The translations under genes were made by a program, and so were the position numbers. The notes beneath the pieces were generated by a model. The model was not told the origin of the DNA and ran no database searches. It saw only the letters and a program-made list of their open reading frames with translations. DNA of 64,000 nucleotides from Panopea generosa (Eukaryota > Mollusca > Bivalvia > Adapedonta > Hiatellidae), in assembly GCA_029582155.1 (NCBI GenBank), contig CM055896.1, positions 27,472,184 to 27,536,183 on the forward strand, written 5' to 3'. Below are positions 1 through 11,204 of this stretch, one piece after another (positions within the stretch are counted from its first letter, which is position 1; each line of letters starts with the position of its first letter).

Positions 1-176
1 CCATCTCTGCAGGTGACTGATAAAGTTACCACTTGAATCAGCATTGATGACGAATGACAAAGAGACGCAATTCCGTGTATCAATCATCACGGAGACAGTG
101 GCCAGGCGAGGATTCGAACTCACGACCCCTGGATTGATAGTAAGACGCGCTACCGACTTAGCTATTCCAGACCGGC
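1..176 (-). mobile_element. tRNA-derived SINE (family C), cut by window edge
   Basis: Read on the minus strand, 176-100 has an internal RNA polymerase III promoter. An A-box-like TAGCTAAGTCGGTAG lies at 164-150 and a B-box-like GAGTTCGAATCC at about 121-110, so the head is tRNA-derived. The body (about 99-1) ends with a segment around GCTGATTCAAGTGG that recurs at 9.88 kb, which shows it is an interspersed repeat. The T-arm only pairs with an 8-nt loop and the acceptor stem has a mismatch, so this is not a functional tRNA gene. The 3' tail lies outside the window. Confidence 0.55.
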
Positions 177-835
177 TGAGAGATAAATTGGACTTGTAAC
201 AACGTTGCGTTGTGGATAAAGAGATCCTACCCGAGGGTTAAATATACCCGGAAAGAATAAGTCTCTGTTGAGTTTTATCATTTATCTTGTCATCCCGAGA
301 GTTGATATTCCTTATCCAAAAAGCACGTGGACTAACCCGTCCAGCGGACGTACCAACAATGAGCTATTTCAAACTATGTAAATCATCATTGACTTGTATC
401 ATACAGTATGTGTGCCTTTGTCCACCAACATCTTGGATCTTGTTGTATGGTTGAACTTAGAAAAACAAGTATATTTACATTTTTTTATTCGGACCATTTT
501 GTAATTTATGAGTACTGTACAATAATTACTACATTGTATATATAAGTAGGCCATCCAAAAAGCAAAATGACCCTTATTTTAATTTTTGATGGCAATTTTT
601 AGTAGAATTGTTTCAATACCATAACACCATTCCCCAATATGCATAGTATCGTGTGATTGTGGATGCCACTCGTGAAATTGCGTTTAAGGTCACAGATGAA
701 GTCAAAGGTCAAAGAGATGCAAAAATCAACAAAACAGTAGTGTTTATAAATAATTGTTGCTAATATTACAATCATGTTGCTTTATATATTTTTTCTTTAA
801 TGACATTTTGTTACAGCCTTATGCAACATTTTAAA
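177..835. other. intergenic, nothing recognised
   Basis: AT-rich single-copy-looking sequence without a convincing reading frame, RNA gene or repeat. Confidence 0.5.
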
Positions 836-1355
836 TGACAATGAAGCATCTATATAAATGATAGTGAATAATCTATATAAATGATAATGAAGCATCTATA
901 TAAAAGACAATGAAGCATCTATATAAATGACAATGAAGCATGATAATGAAGCATCTATATAAAAGAGAATGAACATCTACATAAATGATAATGAAGCATC
1001 TGTATAAATGATAATGAAGCTTCTATATAAATGATAGTGAAGCATCTATATAAATGACAATGAAGCATCTATATAAATGATAGTGAAGCATCTATATAAA
1101 TGATAATGAAGCATATATATAAAAGACAATGAAGCATCTTTATAAATGACAATGAAGCATGATAATGAAGCATCTATATAAAAGAGAATGAACATCTACA
1201 TAAATGATAATGAAGCATCTGTATAATTGATAATGAAGCTTCTATATACGAGACAATGAAGCATCTATATAAATGAAAATGAAGCATCTATATAAATGAT
1301 AATGAAGCATCAATATAAATGATAACGAAGCATCTATATAAATGATAATGAAGTA
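836..1355 (+). repeat. 23-bp AT-rich minisatellite
   Basis: About 22 imperfect tandem units built on AATGAAGCATCTATATAAAT plus a short variable end (GAT, GAC, AGA). Some units are shortened. A block of about 219 bp starting near 938 (with the unusual AAAGAGAATGAACATC variant) is repeated starting near 1157, so the array grew partly by duplication of multi-unit blocks. Confidence 0.9.
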
Positions 1356-2308
1356 TTTCTGTCTTTTTGTTCGTATTTATACGAGCTGGAAGTTCAATAA
1401 GTGCATTTAAAAGTAAAAAATGCGGAAAATTTCAGTATTTGTTGTTTTATGTGCAAATATAGGAGTTATTAACAACCTTAAATGTTATACCATCTTTGCA
1501 GATACAATACTTAAATCAACTCTTATCAAAGTAAGTGTACGTGTACGCTTGAACGTTTGTATGTTCTACAAAAAACAATAATACACTGATGTACATTGTT
1601 GTCAAAAATTCTTTTTCAACTGAAATAAGATTTCTGCAGAAATTATAATTTATCATTTATATACCTTCAAGGCTTGGATTAAAATTAAATGCAAATGAAA
1701 AAAATATGTTATGATGTAATCAAATAACCTTAATTATTCACCAAACTAGAATAAAGTTTTTCCCCTTATATAAATATGCCATACGAATTATGTGAGAATT
1801 GTAGAATGTAACTTGAAACCTCCAGTAAAGAAGTTCTTGACAGAATTAACAGTTTTGATTTTGACACTTGGCAAGATTGAAACTATTATGGCATAAAAAT
1901 TGTTAAAGTACAGTCCCTTTCCAAAACAAATCAATAAAATCAAAGGAAATATGGCACCTCCTAGACCTTCTACTTGTAGTGCCGAAGAAGTGTTGAAAGA
2001 TACTCCTGTTTGTTCAACAACTAGAGCAAGAATACAAGCCACTGTTTGGAGTTGTTGTATTGTGTGTCAGTCAGAAGATGTAAAACAGTTTTACAGGTTA
2101 GATTTCGGGTCATAAACTGATTCATCTGATAATGATTCATCTATTCAAAAGCATATGAAAGTATACTTTTACAGGAAAGTCTAGATTGTAGCTCAAAAAA
2201 TAAGAAGTGTGATGGGCATGAATCACTTTGGGAAGGCATAGGCATTGAGTATATATACAAGGTAATTCCTGGAAGGTTCTTTCTCTATCTCTCCTTTTAT
2301 TTGGTGGT
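1356..2308. other. intergenic, nothing supported
   Basis: AT-rich. Short overlapping open frames on both strands (for example 1788-2042 and 1900-2115) show no recognisable domain, leader or splice context and look like chance. Confidence 0.45.
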
Positions 2309-3830
2309 ATGTCGATTATTCTAGACAACAATGCTGAGGTCAGAAACTATGCTGAGAACTGTAAAGTTTATACGAAAGCAGAAGCTATAGTATTTGGCGT
2401 ATCTAATGGCTTACATAACTCCAAGAAAAAGGTTGGCCTTCAACATGCTTTTCACGAGGCAACTTGTTCTAAAATGATTGTCAGAGTTGCTGAAATGATT
2501 GTCATGCTGCCAATCACACTGTTAAATGAGATCCACATAATTGGCAATTTGATTGAAATGACAGTCTTGTGAGGTATATCATTTTTAGAGCTTACAACGA
2601 ATCTAAACAGTCCGGATAATCTGCCAATGGAAACTATGGGAACGTCAATAAATTTTAAGCAATATGAAATCATACTGGTCAAAGTAATATTGTTACCACA
2701 GCAGATCACAGCAGAGCAGCCACTCTATTCTAAAAAGAAATAACTTGTATCGGGAAATTAAGATAAATTCAAGATTGTCATATTCAGACTTGGGATTTCC
2801 TCTTATGTTTCAATTTTCTAAAAGCAGTTGGACACTATGTAGAATCGGCTAGTTTAGATATGTGAATTGAGTCAGACAAACACCGCCGAAAACAATTAAG
2901 AGTGAAATGTATATTGCAGACTAGTGAGGCCTATAAAGCATTGTGGAGACTGCATTGATGTGAAACTACTGCAGTCAATCTTTATTCTTTTGATAAATAT
3001 TTTTGGCAGAAAGCAATTGAACAGATGAGTTAGACAAATTGTTCTAGCAGTTTAATTGCTCGTTTCCGGGAGATTTGTTAATAATGTACGGATGTGTTTT
3101 GGATGACGTACATGGGACATGGTTGGAATTTTGTTAGACTTCATCAGAGTGGAAAATGGGCATCTGGGAATCCATCTAGGCATCTGCTGCTATTATGCTC
3201 AGTGCTGACCTGTTTACTTAGATGATATGAAGTCTCTTGAAATGACAGCGCCAGATGTATATCGAGAATTTAAAGATGTACGATTTTATAGTCAAACGAA
3301 GCATAACTCACTTTAAATTTGTAAAATGAACGAAGAAAATATAGAAATCACACAAAACGACCAAGCAAGAGACAAATTATGCGCCACTTTGGCAACTCGA
3401 TCAGATGTGTCCAAGAAAAGAATAAGGTCACTATAAAGAGAAAGTGATGTAGACGAGGACCACACCTACACCAGATTATCTATCTTCAGGAATTAATCTT
3501 GATGAGTCTCATGTCCAAGCTTTGATCAAACAGATGGACACTTTTGACATTTGCGGAGTATGACCATTTCAGAAAAAAATCTGAAACATTTGCCTTGATG
3601 TATGACGTCCGAGTTTCAAACAAGCAGAAAGTTCAGGTCGTTAAAAATGACAGAAAACTACTTCTGAGTCTTTTGACAGCTGCTAAATTAATGCTAAGAG
3701 AAATGTAGAAATTGATTCTGTGCTGAAACACGAATTGTCCCCGATACCTCTGTCACTTGCTAGGATTTTATGATCTAGGAACTCTATCACAAAGGCTGAA
3801 TTTTTTAATGTTTTGTAAAGAGATTTTAAC
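2309..3830 (+). pseudogene. decayed transposon-linked ORF
   Basis: Several short coding-like blocks follow one another on the plus strand, separated by stops and frame changes. At 2309-2572 there is an 87-codon frame with a KKKVGLQHAFHEATCSKMIV stretch. At about 3217-3315 a frame reads YLDDMKSLEMTAPDVYREF and ends in TKHNSL. At 3327-3435 there is ITQNDQARDKL. At about 3640-3790 there is a run with KHELSPIPLSLARIL. The order and wording resemble a family of multi-copy uncharacterised proteins seen next to transposons in molluscs and cnidarians, whose conserved blocks I recall only as patterns (SK.LV..L, M..LE.TAPDVY..F, ITQN.QARD, .HEL.P.PLSL). At least four disruptions make it non-functional. 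The exact limits and the family are inference; a translated search of 2.2-3.9 kb would settle it. Confidence 0.4.
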
Positions 3831-4430
3831 TTGATGACTTTCCTAATTCTTCACTGGATAGGTGCATAATCATTGATGGTTATGCTTCAAGCTTTCGGAA
3901 TCGTTACTATCCGAATAGTTCTAACAAATGTCCTTATTAAGTAGCATTTTAATAACTAGGCAGTATATATTAAAAGGACTATTAATCATTTGCTTTAATG
4001 ATCAATATTAGAGAATATTAACTTTTTTCTATACCATTATTGATTTTGTCCGACCTCTATTGTGACCTAATGCAGCTATTTCCTTCAGTTTAAATGTGAA
4101 TAATTCCATATAAGGTTTGTTTATGTATTCACTTCATTTAATTTTAAATATTTACTGGTTTTCTTTATTTGGAGCTTGCATTTCACAAGAAATTAAAAAT
4201 TCATCAATTTTGCACACTTTTGACCTTTGACCTCAATTTGACCTCAATTTGACAACACTTATTTTAGCATATTATATTCATATTCCTAGCAGTGGCTTAC
4301 AACAAACATATTTCTACAGATTTCAGTTCAATAAATATATGATTTATTGGACAAGGCAGTATTCTTAATTTTATATATTCATTACTGCACCCAGTTGACT
4401 TTTGACCTATTTTTGAAATTATGAGATGAT
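3831..4430. other. flank of solo LTR, no gene
   Basis: AT-rich sequence with a few TTTGACCT direct repeats near 4205-4255 and again at 4395. No coding signal was seen. Confidence 0.45.
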
Positions 4431-6099
4431 TGTAACAAAATAGTAAGGTTGTTGTGGCCTAATTTAGTAGTGTCAGCTAGTACGTGTACATTGTAGGGAT
4501 AAAGGCTATATTTAGGTCAGGTAGCGTGGAACTGTTAAAACGTATTGATAGCTCGACAGGAGAAACGTTTTTAAGATATTTGATTAAAGAATTAATCATT
4601 TTGAAATTTAGTTCATCAAATTCCATTAAGTATTAAGCAAGTTAAAATAATTAAACGGGTTTATTTGTCATAAAACTAATTTAGATTTACATTGGCCTAA
4701 TAGCGTAAAATCCGCTTCATACAGTATTTTAGGGTTTGCGTTTCATGATTTACACGAAATTCACTAAGGTATGTGAACGATTTTGCTATAAATACTGACT
4801 CTGTTATGAATGCAATGTCCAATTAGCAGAATCATCTTTAGGTGTAGTTGTGACGAGAAAGATTCAGTATGTTACTGTTCCAGTACATAACGGCATATGG
4901 GTATGTGGATGTTATATTATGTTATATTTAAATGTCTGATATATATATATATATTTGACATAATCAGATCTAAGTAAAGTTGTATAAATTGTTCATATCC
5001 AGGCCGATGGTAATGTATGTAATTTAATACACACCCACGGTATTGAGAAGCGTTTTGTTAGAGTATAGGCCAAGGAATCTGAGAACGTATTTTGAGCTGT
5101 TGATATTGTGTTTACGATGAAGTATTTGAGATTCACCATGTTAGAATTGATTGACATGTGTAATTAAATTTTGTTGATGCTTACTCTGATATTCACAAAG
5201 AGAATATATACAGAATTGGTCTGTAATTGTTTATATTATAATGAGGAGTTATGTAGAGATATAATTGCTATGTTGAGATTGACGGAGGGTCGAATACTAG
5301 TATGAGATGTTGGTTAAACTGCCATGAAATCGCAGATAGTAAAAATTGAATGCACTGTTATAATATGTTGATAATTCTATCCTGAAACTATAAGATGGTT
5401 AGAAATGAATGCACTGTTATCATATATTGATAAAAAATACCATGAAATTGATAGATGGTAAGTAATAGACGCCATGTCATTACATATTTGAGTAACTAGT
5501 AAATCTGAGTTTATATATATATATTGTAGCCGTTTTTAGATGTAAGCGAGAAATGTGTCAGCTTCGTCAATAACGATGTATAGACGTGACAGAGAGTCAG
5601 TTGGTGGCAGTACAGTCATAGGACAGCAACCCGCATATTTGTCATATGGACGACTTGACGTTTCTGACGTCGGAATACGATCGCGGTAAAGGGCGACGTG
5701 AAGCCAAATACTCAGTATAGAGTTAAAGGGGAGACAACCCAGTTACATAGCCACCGCCGTAAGGGACGAGTGATGCTAAATCTACGATATCCGGACGCGG
5801 AAAGTATAAAGTGCATTTATATAAACATTCGAATGATAAAAACAGTTTGGATCGCGATGTACGTTACATACGTGTATGAGTTAGAACTGTGTGAAAATAA
5901 GTGTTAATACCACCAAAATACTTTTTTTAAACCAGCTGTGTTTTTTTTTTGTGTTGAGTAATTATCTTTAATTTTTATATATTGTATACTTGTATACACG
6001 TAATTTTATTCTTGTAAAATTAAAATTGTAAATTTTACTTTGTGTACGATTGTATTATTCTACCCTTGTGAGTTGTCGGCCCTTGGCCATTTTGCTTCA
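4431..6099 (+). mobile_element. solo LTR, Ty3/gypsy-type element
   Basis: The segment begins TGTAACAAAATAG and ends GCTTCA, so it has TG...CA ends. It is bounded by the 5-bp direct repeat ATGAT (4426-4430 and 6100-6104), the target duplication expected of LTR retroelements. It matches the LTR attached to the integrase fragment at 17966-19025 over both ends. No internal coding region lies beside it, so it is a solo LTR left by recombination between two LTRs. Compared with the other copy it carries about 629 extra bases (4901-5529), including an imperfect repeat of GAATGCACTGTTAT. The small open frame at 5698-5907 lies inside the LTR and is not taken as a gene. Confidence 0.85.
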
Positions 6100-6321
6100 A
6101 TGATTTCATGATTGGCATCCACCCTCACAGCGTTTTATACATATCAAGGAAGACATTAAGCATGGATGCCAAATTCTACTCAAATTTGCCATCAAAAGGT
6201 TTTTCTCTGTGATTGGATGGCCTACTGTATTGTTTGCAGTTTTTAAATAGAATAACTCGTGACAGAACATCTTACCATGCAGAAATGAAATATGTTTCAA
6301 CAAAAAGAATCTTACCTAAAG

Positions 6322-6412
6322 ACTCGTTTATTATTGAATTTAGTAAACGAGTTGTTGGCAAATATATAAGATATTCCGCCGAGCATCATATCGTTTTATC
6401 TTTTTTGCCAAC
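6322..6412. repeat. two adjacent short hairpins
   Basis: ACTCGTTTA (6322-6330) pairs perfectly with TAAACGAGT (6344-6352) across a 13-nt loop. Directly after it, GTTGGCAAA...AAGATA (6354-6372) pairs with TTATCTTTTTTGCCAAC (6396-6412) with a small bulge. The function is unknown; it may be the end of a decayed foldback element. Confidence 0.5.
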
Positions 6413-8138
6413 GAGTTTGATTATTTCAATAATCAATGAGCACGAATGAAAGATTCATTTTATACACAAATAAAAAAAAGTGTACATTCACTTGCTATTT
6501 TTTTCAGATCACCAATATAAGGACCGAGAAAATAACGTCATAAAGGCCTAACCATGACATATATATTCGGGCATTGTACGTACGAGAGCAGAGTTCTATG
6601 GAAAAAGACGAGCATTGAAACGGTTGTGGTGTTACACTAGGTTAATATAAAAATATATCACTAGTTTCTAGAAGCACCGTAAATTATGTGATAAAAATTA
6701 TGTAGCAAATATGTACCACATACTGTCTAGTGGCCTACGTCCAAATTGATGACAGGCCACAAACCTCTCTGATGTTACATCAGTTTTTTTTCCAAATGAT
6801 GTTTACTTATTGTTGGCAGCAAATTGATTATGAAAACAGCCGTCCTGTGACACTTTGCTTCTATGATAGATATGCTTCTGACAGTGTATAGATAAAGTCC
6901 CTTATTGCTGGACACAAGACATGGTCGTATTGGGGATTAAAATCACCACGCTCCGGTCACAAGTCTGATGCTTCACCAACACACAACTCCATGTAAAGCT
7001 CGGTGTAGTTTTGTCTCACTACACAGTTGCGCCAATTCTTGCGCTTAAAAATAAGCCTATGTAATTTGGTTAAAATATTTTCAAACTGGTTCATAGGGGC
7101 TGCAATTTCATGCTGCAGAAGCAAAAGCTGGCATAGTATATACTGCAATTAGACATCACTGGTGTTAAAAAGGACTTTATTATAGGTAAAGAATGTAGAA
7201 TTACGCACAAATCAATAAAGTCCTAAGGACTTAATACGAGATAAGAATACGAACTAGGCCTAAATATAATTATTGCCTTATAGATATGTTAACCCAATAT
7301 CGAATATTTCCATTTTATGGAAGTATATGGTTTTTTAGCGGTCGCCATTAAACACATTTAAATACCGTTTAAAGAACAATATATTTCCCAACATAAACAT
7401 ATTGAACGCAGTTATCCCTTAATTATATTGTAAATTAGTTGGTGAAAACAATTAATAAAGACATTACGTCAGAATGATGACGTCAAAATGTGATTTTATT
7501 GGGTCTTTTCACCCATGTTAAACTCGCGAGTACAGATTATATGAATTTTATAGATGTGTTTTTCCGTTTGATTTGAAAATTCAGTCCCTTGACATATCGG
7601 GTGGGTGGGGGAAGTCTTACATTGACTTCAAGACGTCGGTATGTAATGTTTTAATATAGCATGTGTATTTTTACGATAAGATATGATATTTTTTCGTAGG
7701 CGAGAACAAAATCATATGTGTTACGACTTGGTGATGCACTGGGACGTCCAACACTTGAGGAAATAATTTGACATAGTCTCGCCCTTTGCACTCGTATTGA
7801 ACTCTTGGCTGGGATATCCATATGCGCAATAACTTAAGCATTGTTGTACATTATTTCATCAATAAGGCCTTATCAGACGCTTGCATTTAAACAGATCAAA
7901 CACAGCTAGCTGCACGAGTAGTAGTTACATTCAATTTGAATTTATCAATCGCAATAAGCGTTCATCTATTGATTCGGTATTACTCGGCTATCTAGCACCA
8001 TGTTATGAATAGTCCACAGCTAAGCACTTAAACTTATCAATTATGAAACAAAACATTATCGATTTCTTCATTCCTTGCATTCTTCAATAACTGTTGTTAG
8101 GAATACAAACAATGTATGTTAGACAACTAATCATTAAA
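6413..8138. other. intergenic, nothing recognised
   Basis: AT-rich. Short chance frames only (for example 6957-7148 minus). No repeat, tRNA or domain was recognised. Confidence 0.45.
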
Positions 8139-8220
8139 CATTCGCGTGCGTGCGTGTGTGCGTGCGTGCGTGTGTTGTGTGTTGTGTGGTGTGTGTATTT
8201 GTGTGTGTGTGTGTGTGTGT
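8139..8220. repeat. GT / GC-GT microsatellite
   Basis: CGTGCGTG followed by a (GT)n run, directly abutting the SINE body that starts at 8221. Confidence 0.9.
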
Positions 8221-8365
8221 GGGTTCGATCCCCGGCCGGGTCATACCAAAGACTTTAACAATGGTACTAGAAGCTTCCTCGTTTGGCGCTCAGCATTTAG
8301 AGGACAGTTCTAGGTCTGGTCAGCCCGGTGTCAGTATAATGTGACTGAGTGCATTGTGAATGAGC
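8221..8365 (+). mobile_element. SINE family A, 5' head mostly lost
   Basis: It starts with a B-box-like GGTTCGATCCC and continues into a body (ATGGTACTAGAAGCTTCCTC, then CAGCATTTAGA and CGGTGTCAGTATAATGTGAC). The same body occurs in reverse orientation at 56358-56541 behind an intact tRNA-like head. Here the A-box half is replaced by the GT microsatellite. The overlapping open frame 8150-8344 is repeat-derived. Confidence 0.65.
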
Positions 8366-8476
8366 ATCTGAAATAAATCCCAAAAATCGTAAATTCCGTT
8401 GTTGCGAATTTAATTACCTCCCTTTATGAAATTATATATCTAAATATTGATAAACAAACTGACCCGTCAAATCATT

Positions 8477-9643
8477 TTACAATAAGTTCTTACTGACCAG
8501 GATACCCACATAAGCTAAAACCGGTACCATCATGAAAATACATAAACTAAGGAAATAGCATATGTCTAGCATTTTACTAACATCAGACCAAGACACGTTT
8601 ATTGTTCCGTCTTGTGTTGATTCTCTCTCTGTTTCAATAATATCTTTTGTATTGTTTTTATCTTTCTCTCGATTTTCGTTTTCTAACTCAGTGGGCTGAT
8701 CCAAGTCGGTAACTTTATCGTTTTGAACTTTATGTGTATCTACTTTATGGGATTGTCTTTGATGCCTCAGTACTGTTAGTAAGGTCAGGCGGGACAGACA
8801 TGTCGGGATTTTGCATTGCTGTATTGTCAGTTTTGACAGTCGTACAACTGTTACACTCCATAGTACTCCCAACGTGGTCGTTACACTACCGCAGATCATT
8901 AGGTATGAACTCATGGAAATGTTCACAGAGTTCCGGGGTAAGTCGTCCACTATATTGCTACTCATGAACACAAAAGACAAGAACACTGTTATTGAAAATG
9001 TTATTCTTTCTCCCGAGTCTACAGGAACCAAGCACGTGATCTCACAAAGAATCAACAACAGCATTAAAGGTATAAAACTATGAATCAATTCAAATGAAGG
9101 TCGCCGTTTTACGGTCAAATTATTTGCAATGAGTGACAAGTTTATCATTGAAACTTCGTTTATGAAGATCATCGTGTCTGCTGACGTTGTCTCAATTGTC
9201 CATTCATTGTTAGTTGTATATTTGGAAATATCCACGTTCGGGTCAGGTTGATTCAATACGACGTCGTTTGTATCATAATTAGAACAAAGTATTCGGAAAT
9301 AGCACACATGCATATCGAACGGAAAGTACGAAGTGTCTGTTTCACATTTTGTTTTAAAGTAACCTGCAGGTATCATCACAACACGACCGTCGTATCTTAC
9401 GAATGCAGGGGAAAGCATCTGACCGACAGCGGTTTCGTCGTTCGATGATCCACTAGCTAGCATGAACTCCGGTTTCCAGTATACATCTCGGGGCAGTGGC
9501 AATTGTGCGATTCCTCCGAAGTCTGATGTATCCCAAGCCAAATAGTCATCGAACCACGTGACTTGCAATATGTTCGTAGTTACGATGTATCCGTTTGCAA
9601 CATTTACTTCCTCTATTGACACCAATTGCTGGGTTATATTGAC
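8477..9643 (-). CDS. nicotinic-type Cys-loop receptor subunit, exon 2
   Basis: Pentameric ligand-gated channel subunit of the plasma membrane, nicotinic acetylcholine receptor family. This exon encodes residues 53-440. It has ligand-domain motifs WFDDYLAWD and VYWKPEF and a canonical Cys-loop (C152 and C166, exactly 13 residues between, containing FPFD). Membrane helices fall at about 237-259, 265-284, 296-320 and 410-433, with a charged cytoplasmic loop between the last two. DSGER before helix 2 carries the Glu associated with cation selectivity. The acceptor is a pyrimidine-rich TGTTTTTCAG just before 9643; an open frame running on to 9688 is intronic. Loop C lacks the vicinal Cys pair, so it is a non-alpha-like or orphan subunit, and the usual PDIxLYN is replaced by PEFMLASG. 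Bivalves have many such divergent receptors, so the ligand cannot be predicted. Confidence 0.9.
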   Translation of the reverse strand, partial: VNITQQLVSIEEVNVANGYIVTTNILQVTWFDDYLAWDTSDFGGIAQLPLPRDVYWKPEFMLASGSSNDETAVGQMLSPAFVRYDGRVVMIPAGYFKTKCETDTSYFPFDMHVCYFRILCSNYDTNDVVLNQPDPNVDISKYTTNNEWTIETTSADTMIFINEVSMINLSLIANNLTVKRRPSFELIHSFIPLMLLLILCEITCLVPVDSGERITFSITVFLSFVFMSSNIVDDLPRNSVNISMSSYLMICGSVTTTLGVLWSVTVVRLSKLTIQQCKIPTCLSRLTLLTVLRHQRQSHKVDTHKVQNDKVTDLDQPTELENENREKDKNNTKDIIETERESTQDGTINVSWSDVSKMLDICYFLSLCIFMMVPVLAYVGILVSKNLL

Positions 9644-10617
9644 CTGAAAAACAGTACATACAGTATGTTTCAACGCCCGTGTGTTCATATTAAATGAAAA
9701 ACAAGTCTGGTAAGCTCCAGTTGCTTAACAATACCCGGTATATTGACATTGTCAGCTGTTTGAATGCTAGGTCAGGAAATGTTTATTAAGTGTTTTAACA
9801 ACATCAAAAATACTTCACTATGTTTGCTTTGTTTTATATACGGTATTGCGTCTTATTATCATTCGTCTCTCAGCGCTGATTCAAGTGGGAAAGTTATCAG
9901 TGACTTGCGGAGATTGGGTGTTCTCGAGTACTGGTTAACCTTCCAGGATCCCAGGAAACAGTGGGTAGGTTAACTGATCGTTTGTTAGCCCTCGATGGCA
10001 TAAAAACGGCGCTTATATTCAATCAATCGATCATTCTATCAATCGCTACGTTTTGATGTTCTATTCCTTAAAAATTGCATTTGAAAATGCTTACTAATAC
10101 CTAGTTTATATATTGTTGTCAATTAATACAAAACTCAAATTAAATACATAAGTCGACTACTCATTAATTATTAAAAGCATGCCAAGCATATTATCTCGTT
10201 TGGGGATTTTAAATACTAAAATGTTTAATTATCAACCAGCATGTGACACTGTCGCGTACTGTAAATAATCTGTACATTTTGTCTTGCATTTTCATATGTT
10301 ATCAAGACACGTGATTGCTATAACTAGTCCAAGTTACATATGACCCTTTATTTAAAGTTTTATTTTTTTTAAATTGATACTACTTTAAATTTTAGTGGAG
10401 CTTCTTTAATGTCGCCTCAATATAGGTCTCAACATTGAATATACTTACCGCTAAATTCATTATTTTTTATTAGATAGGTATATGGTATATGCGTTTAAGT
10501 AATCTAACTGGGTATATTAGTAATTTTGGTGAATATACAGATTTACAGAAATATAGAAATGCAGGCAATTAGATACACGTAGATATATGTAAGTTACAGA
10601 TGAACTATATCACGCAC
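9644..10617 (-). other. intron of the receptor gene
   Basis: The minus-strand donor GTGCGTGAT follows codon CAG at 10618 and the acceptor CAG precedes 9643, giving a phase-0 intron of 974 bp. It contains a SINE family C copy. Apart from this, AT-rich sequence. Confidence 0.85.
9851..10045 (+). mobile_element. SINE family C, 5'-truncated, antisense in intron
   Basis: GCTGATTCAAGTGG, then a TTATCAGTGACTTGC segment matching the repeat at the left window edge. It ends in an AATCAATCAATCGATC-like tail typical of a SINE 3' end. The tRNA-like head is absent. Confidence 0.6.
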
Positions 10618-10773
10618 CTGTGTCTGCAGACTCTGGTTGGTGGCTGGTCGGATGTTTTTGTTGTATCTTGTCTCATTGAACAGATACTTCAGCAATCGGT
10701 CAACATCGTAAAACGTGTAACAGTAGCATCTTTGCATCAAAAGTATCACAATAGCAGCACTATACAAATTCAT
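10618..10773 (-). CDS. nicotinic-type Cys-loop receptor subunit, exon 1
   Basis: Start exon of the receptor at 8477-9643. The minus-strand ATG at 10773 opens 52 codons: a hydrophobic signal peptide (MNLYSAAIVILLMQRCYCYT), then the amphipathic N-terminal helix (DVDRLLKYLF) and YNKNIRP, the usual Cys-loop receptor motif before the first beta strand. It joins in frame to VNITQQLVSIEEVN of exon 2, where the family normally has its V(N/T)(V/I) strand, so the join is well supported. An in-frame TGA 24 bases upstream fixes this ATG as the start, provided transcription covers it. With exon 2 the protein is 440 residues, the normal length for the family. Two coding exons only is compact for a nicotinic receptor. 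Confidence 0.85.
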
Positions 10774-11204
10774 ATCTCGGAATATTTTTTCTTTTCAGTA
10801 AAAAGTGTATAAAAAAAAATATAAAAAAAAATGTAGTTAAACAAACAAATGAAAATCTTCAAAATTCCGTGTTCCTTATGAAAAATAGCATTGATATATA
10901 TATATATATATATATCCAGTTATAAACAACATCAGAAGTATTCCATCTCGAAGAGACTGATATACACAAACTATCGAACATATGAATATCTGATTTGCGT
11001 TTATCCCGTGTTAATACAATCGTTGATACAGCGTTGATACAACGTTGGCAACAGTTGAGACAGAAATGATACCGGTTCGATGACGGATGAATAAACGCAT
11101 TAAGAACATGAAATCAATAATAAACCAAAAGAATAATTATAGAACTCATTATGCAATAGTAATGCTGATATGTCTTATGGGTTATCATATCAGACTGCAT
11201 TTGC
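10774..11204. other. 5' region of receptor gene
   Basis: AT-rich. A (TA)n run at 10894-10915 lies about 120-145 bases upstream of the minus-strand ATG and could serve as a TATA element, but a simple TA microsatellite is equally likely. The open frame 11114-11578 begins in this region and is satellite-derived. Confidence 0.3.

Noticed and set aside
100-176. Functional tRNA gene
   Set aside because: A- and B-boxes are present but the T-loop has eight bases and the acceptor stem is mismatched. The body continues as an interspersed repeat.
8734-9083. Plus-strand frames across the receptor exon
   Set aside because: They are antisense to a well-supported exon with conserved Cys-loop and membrane segments.
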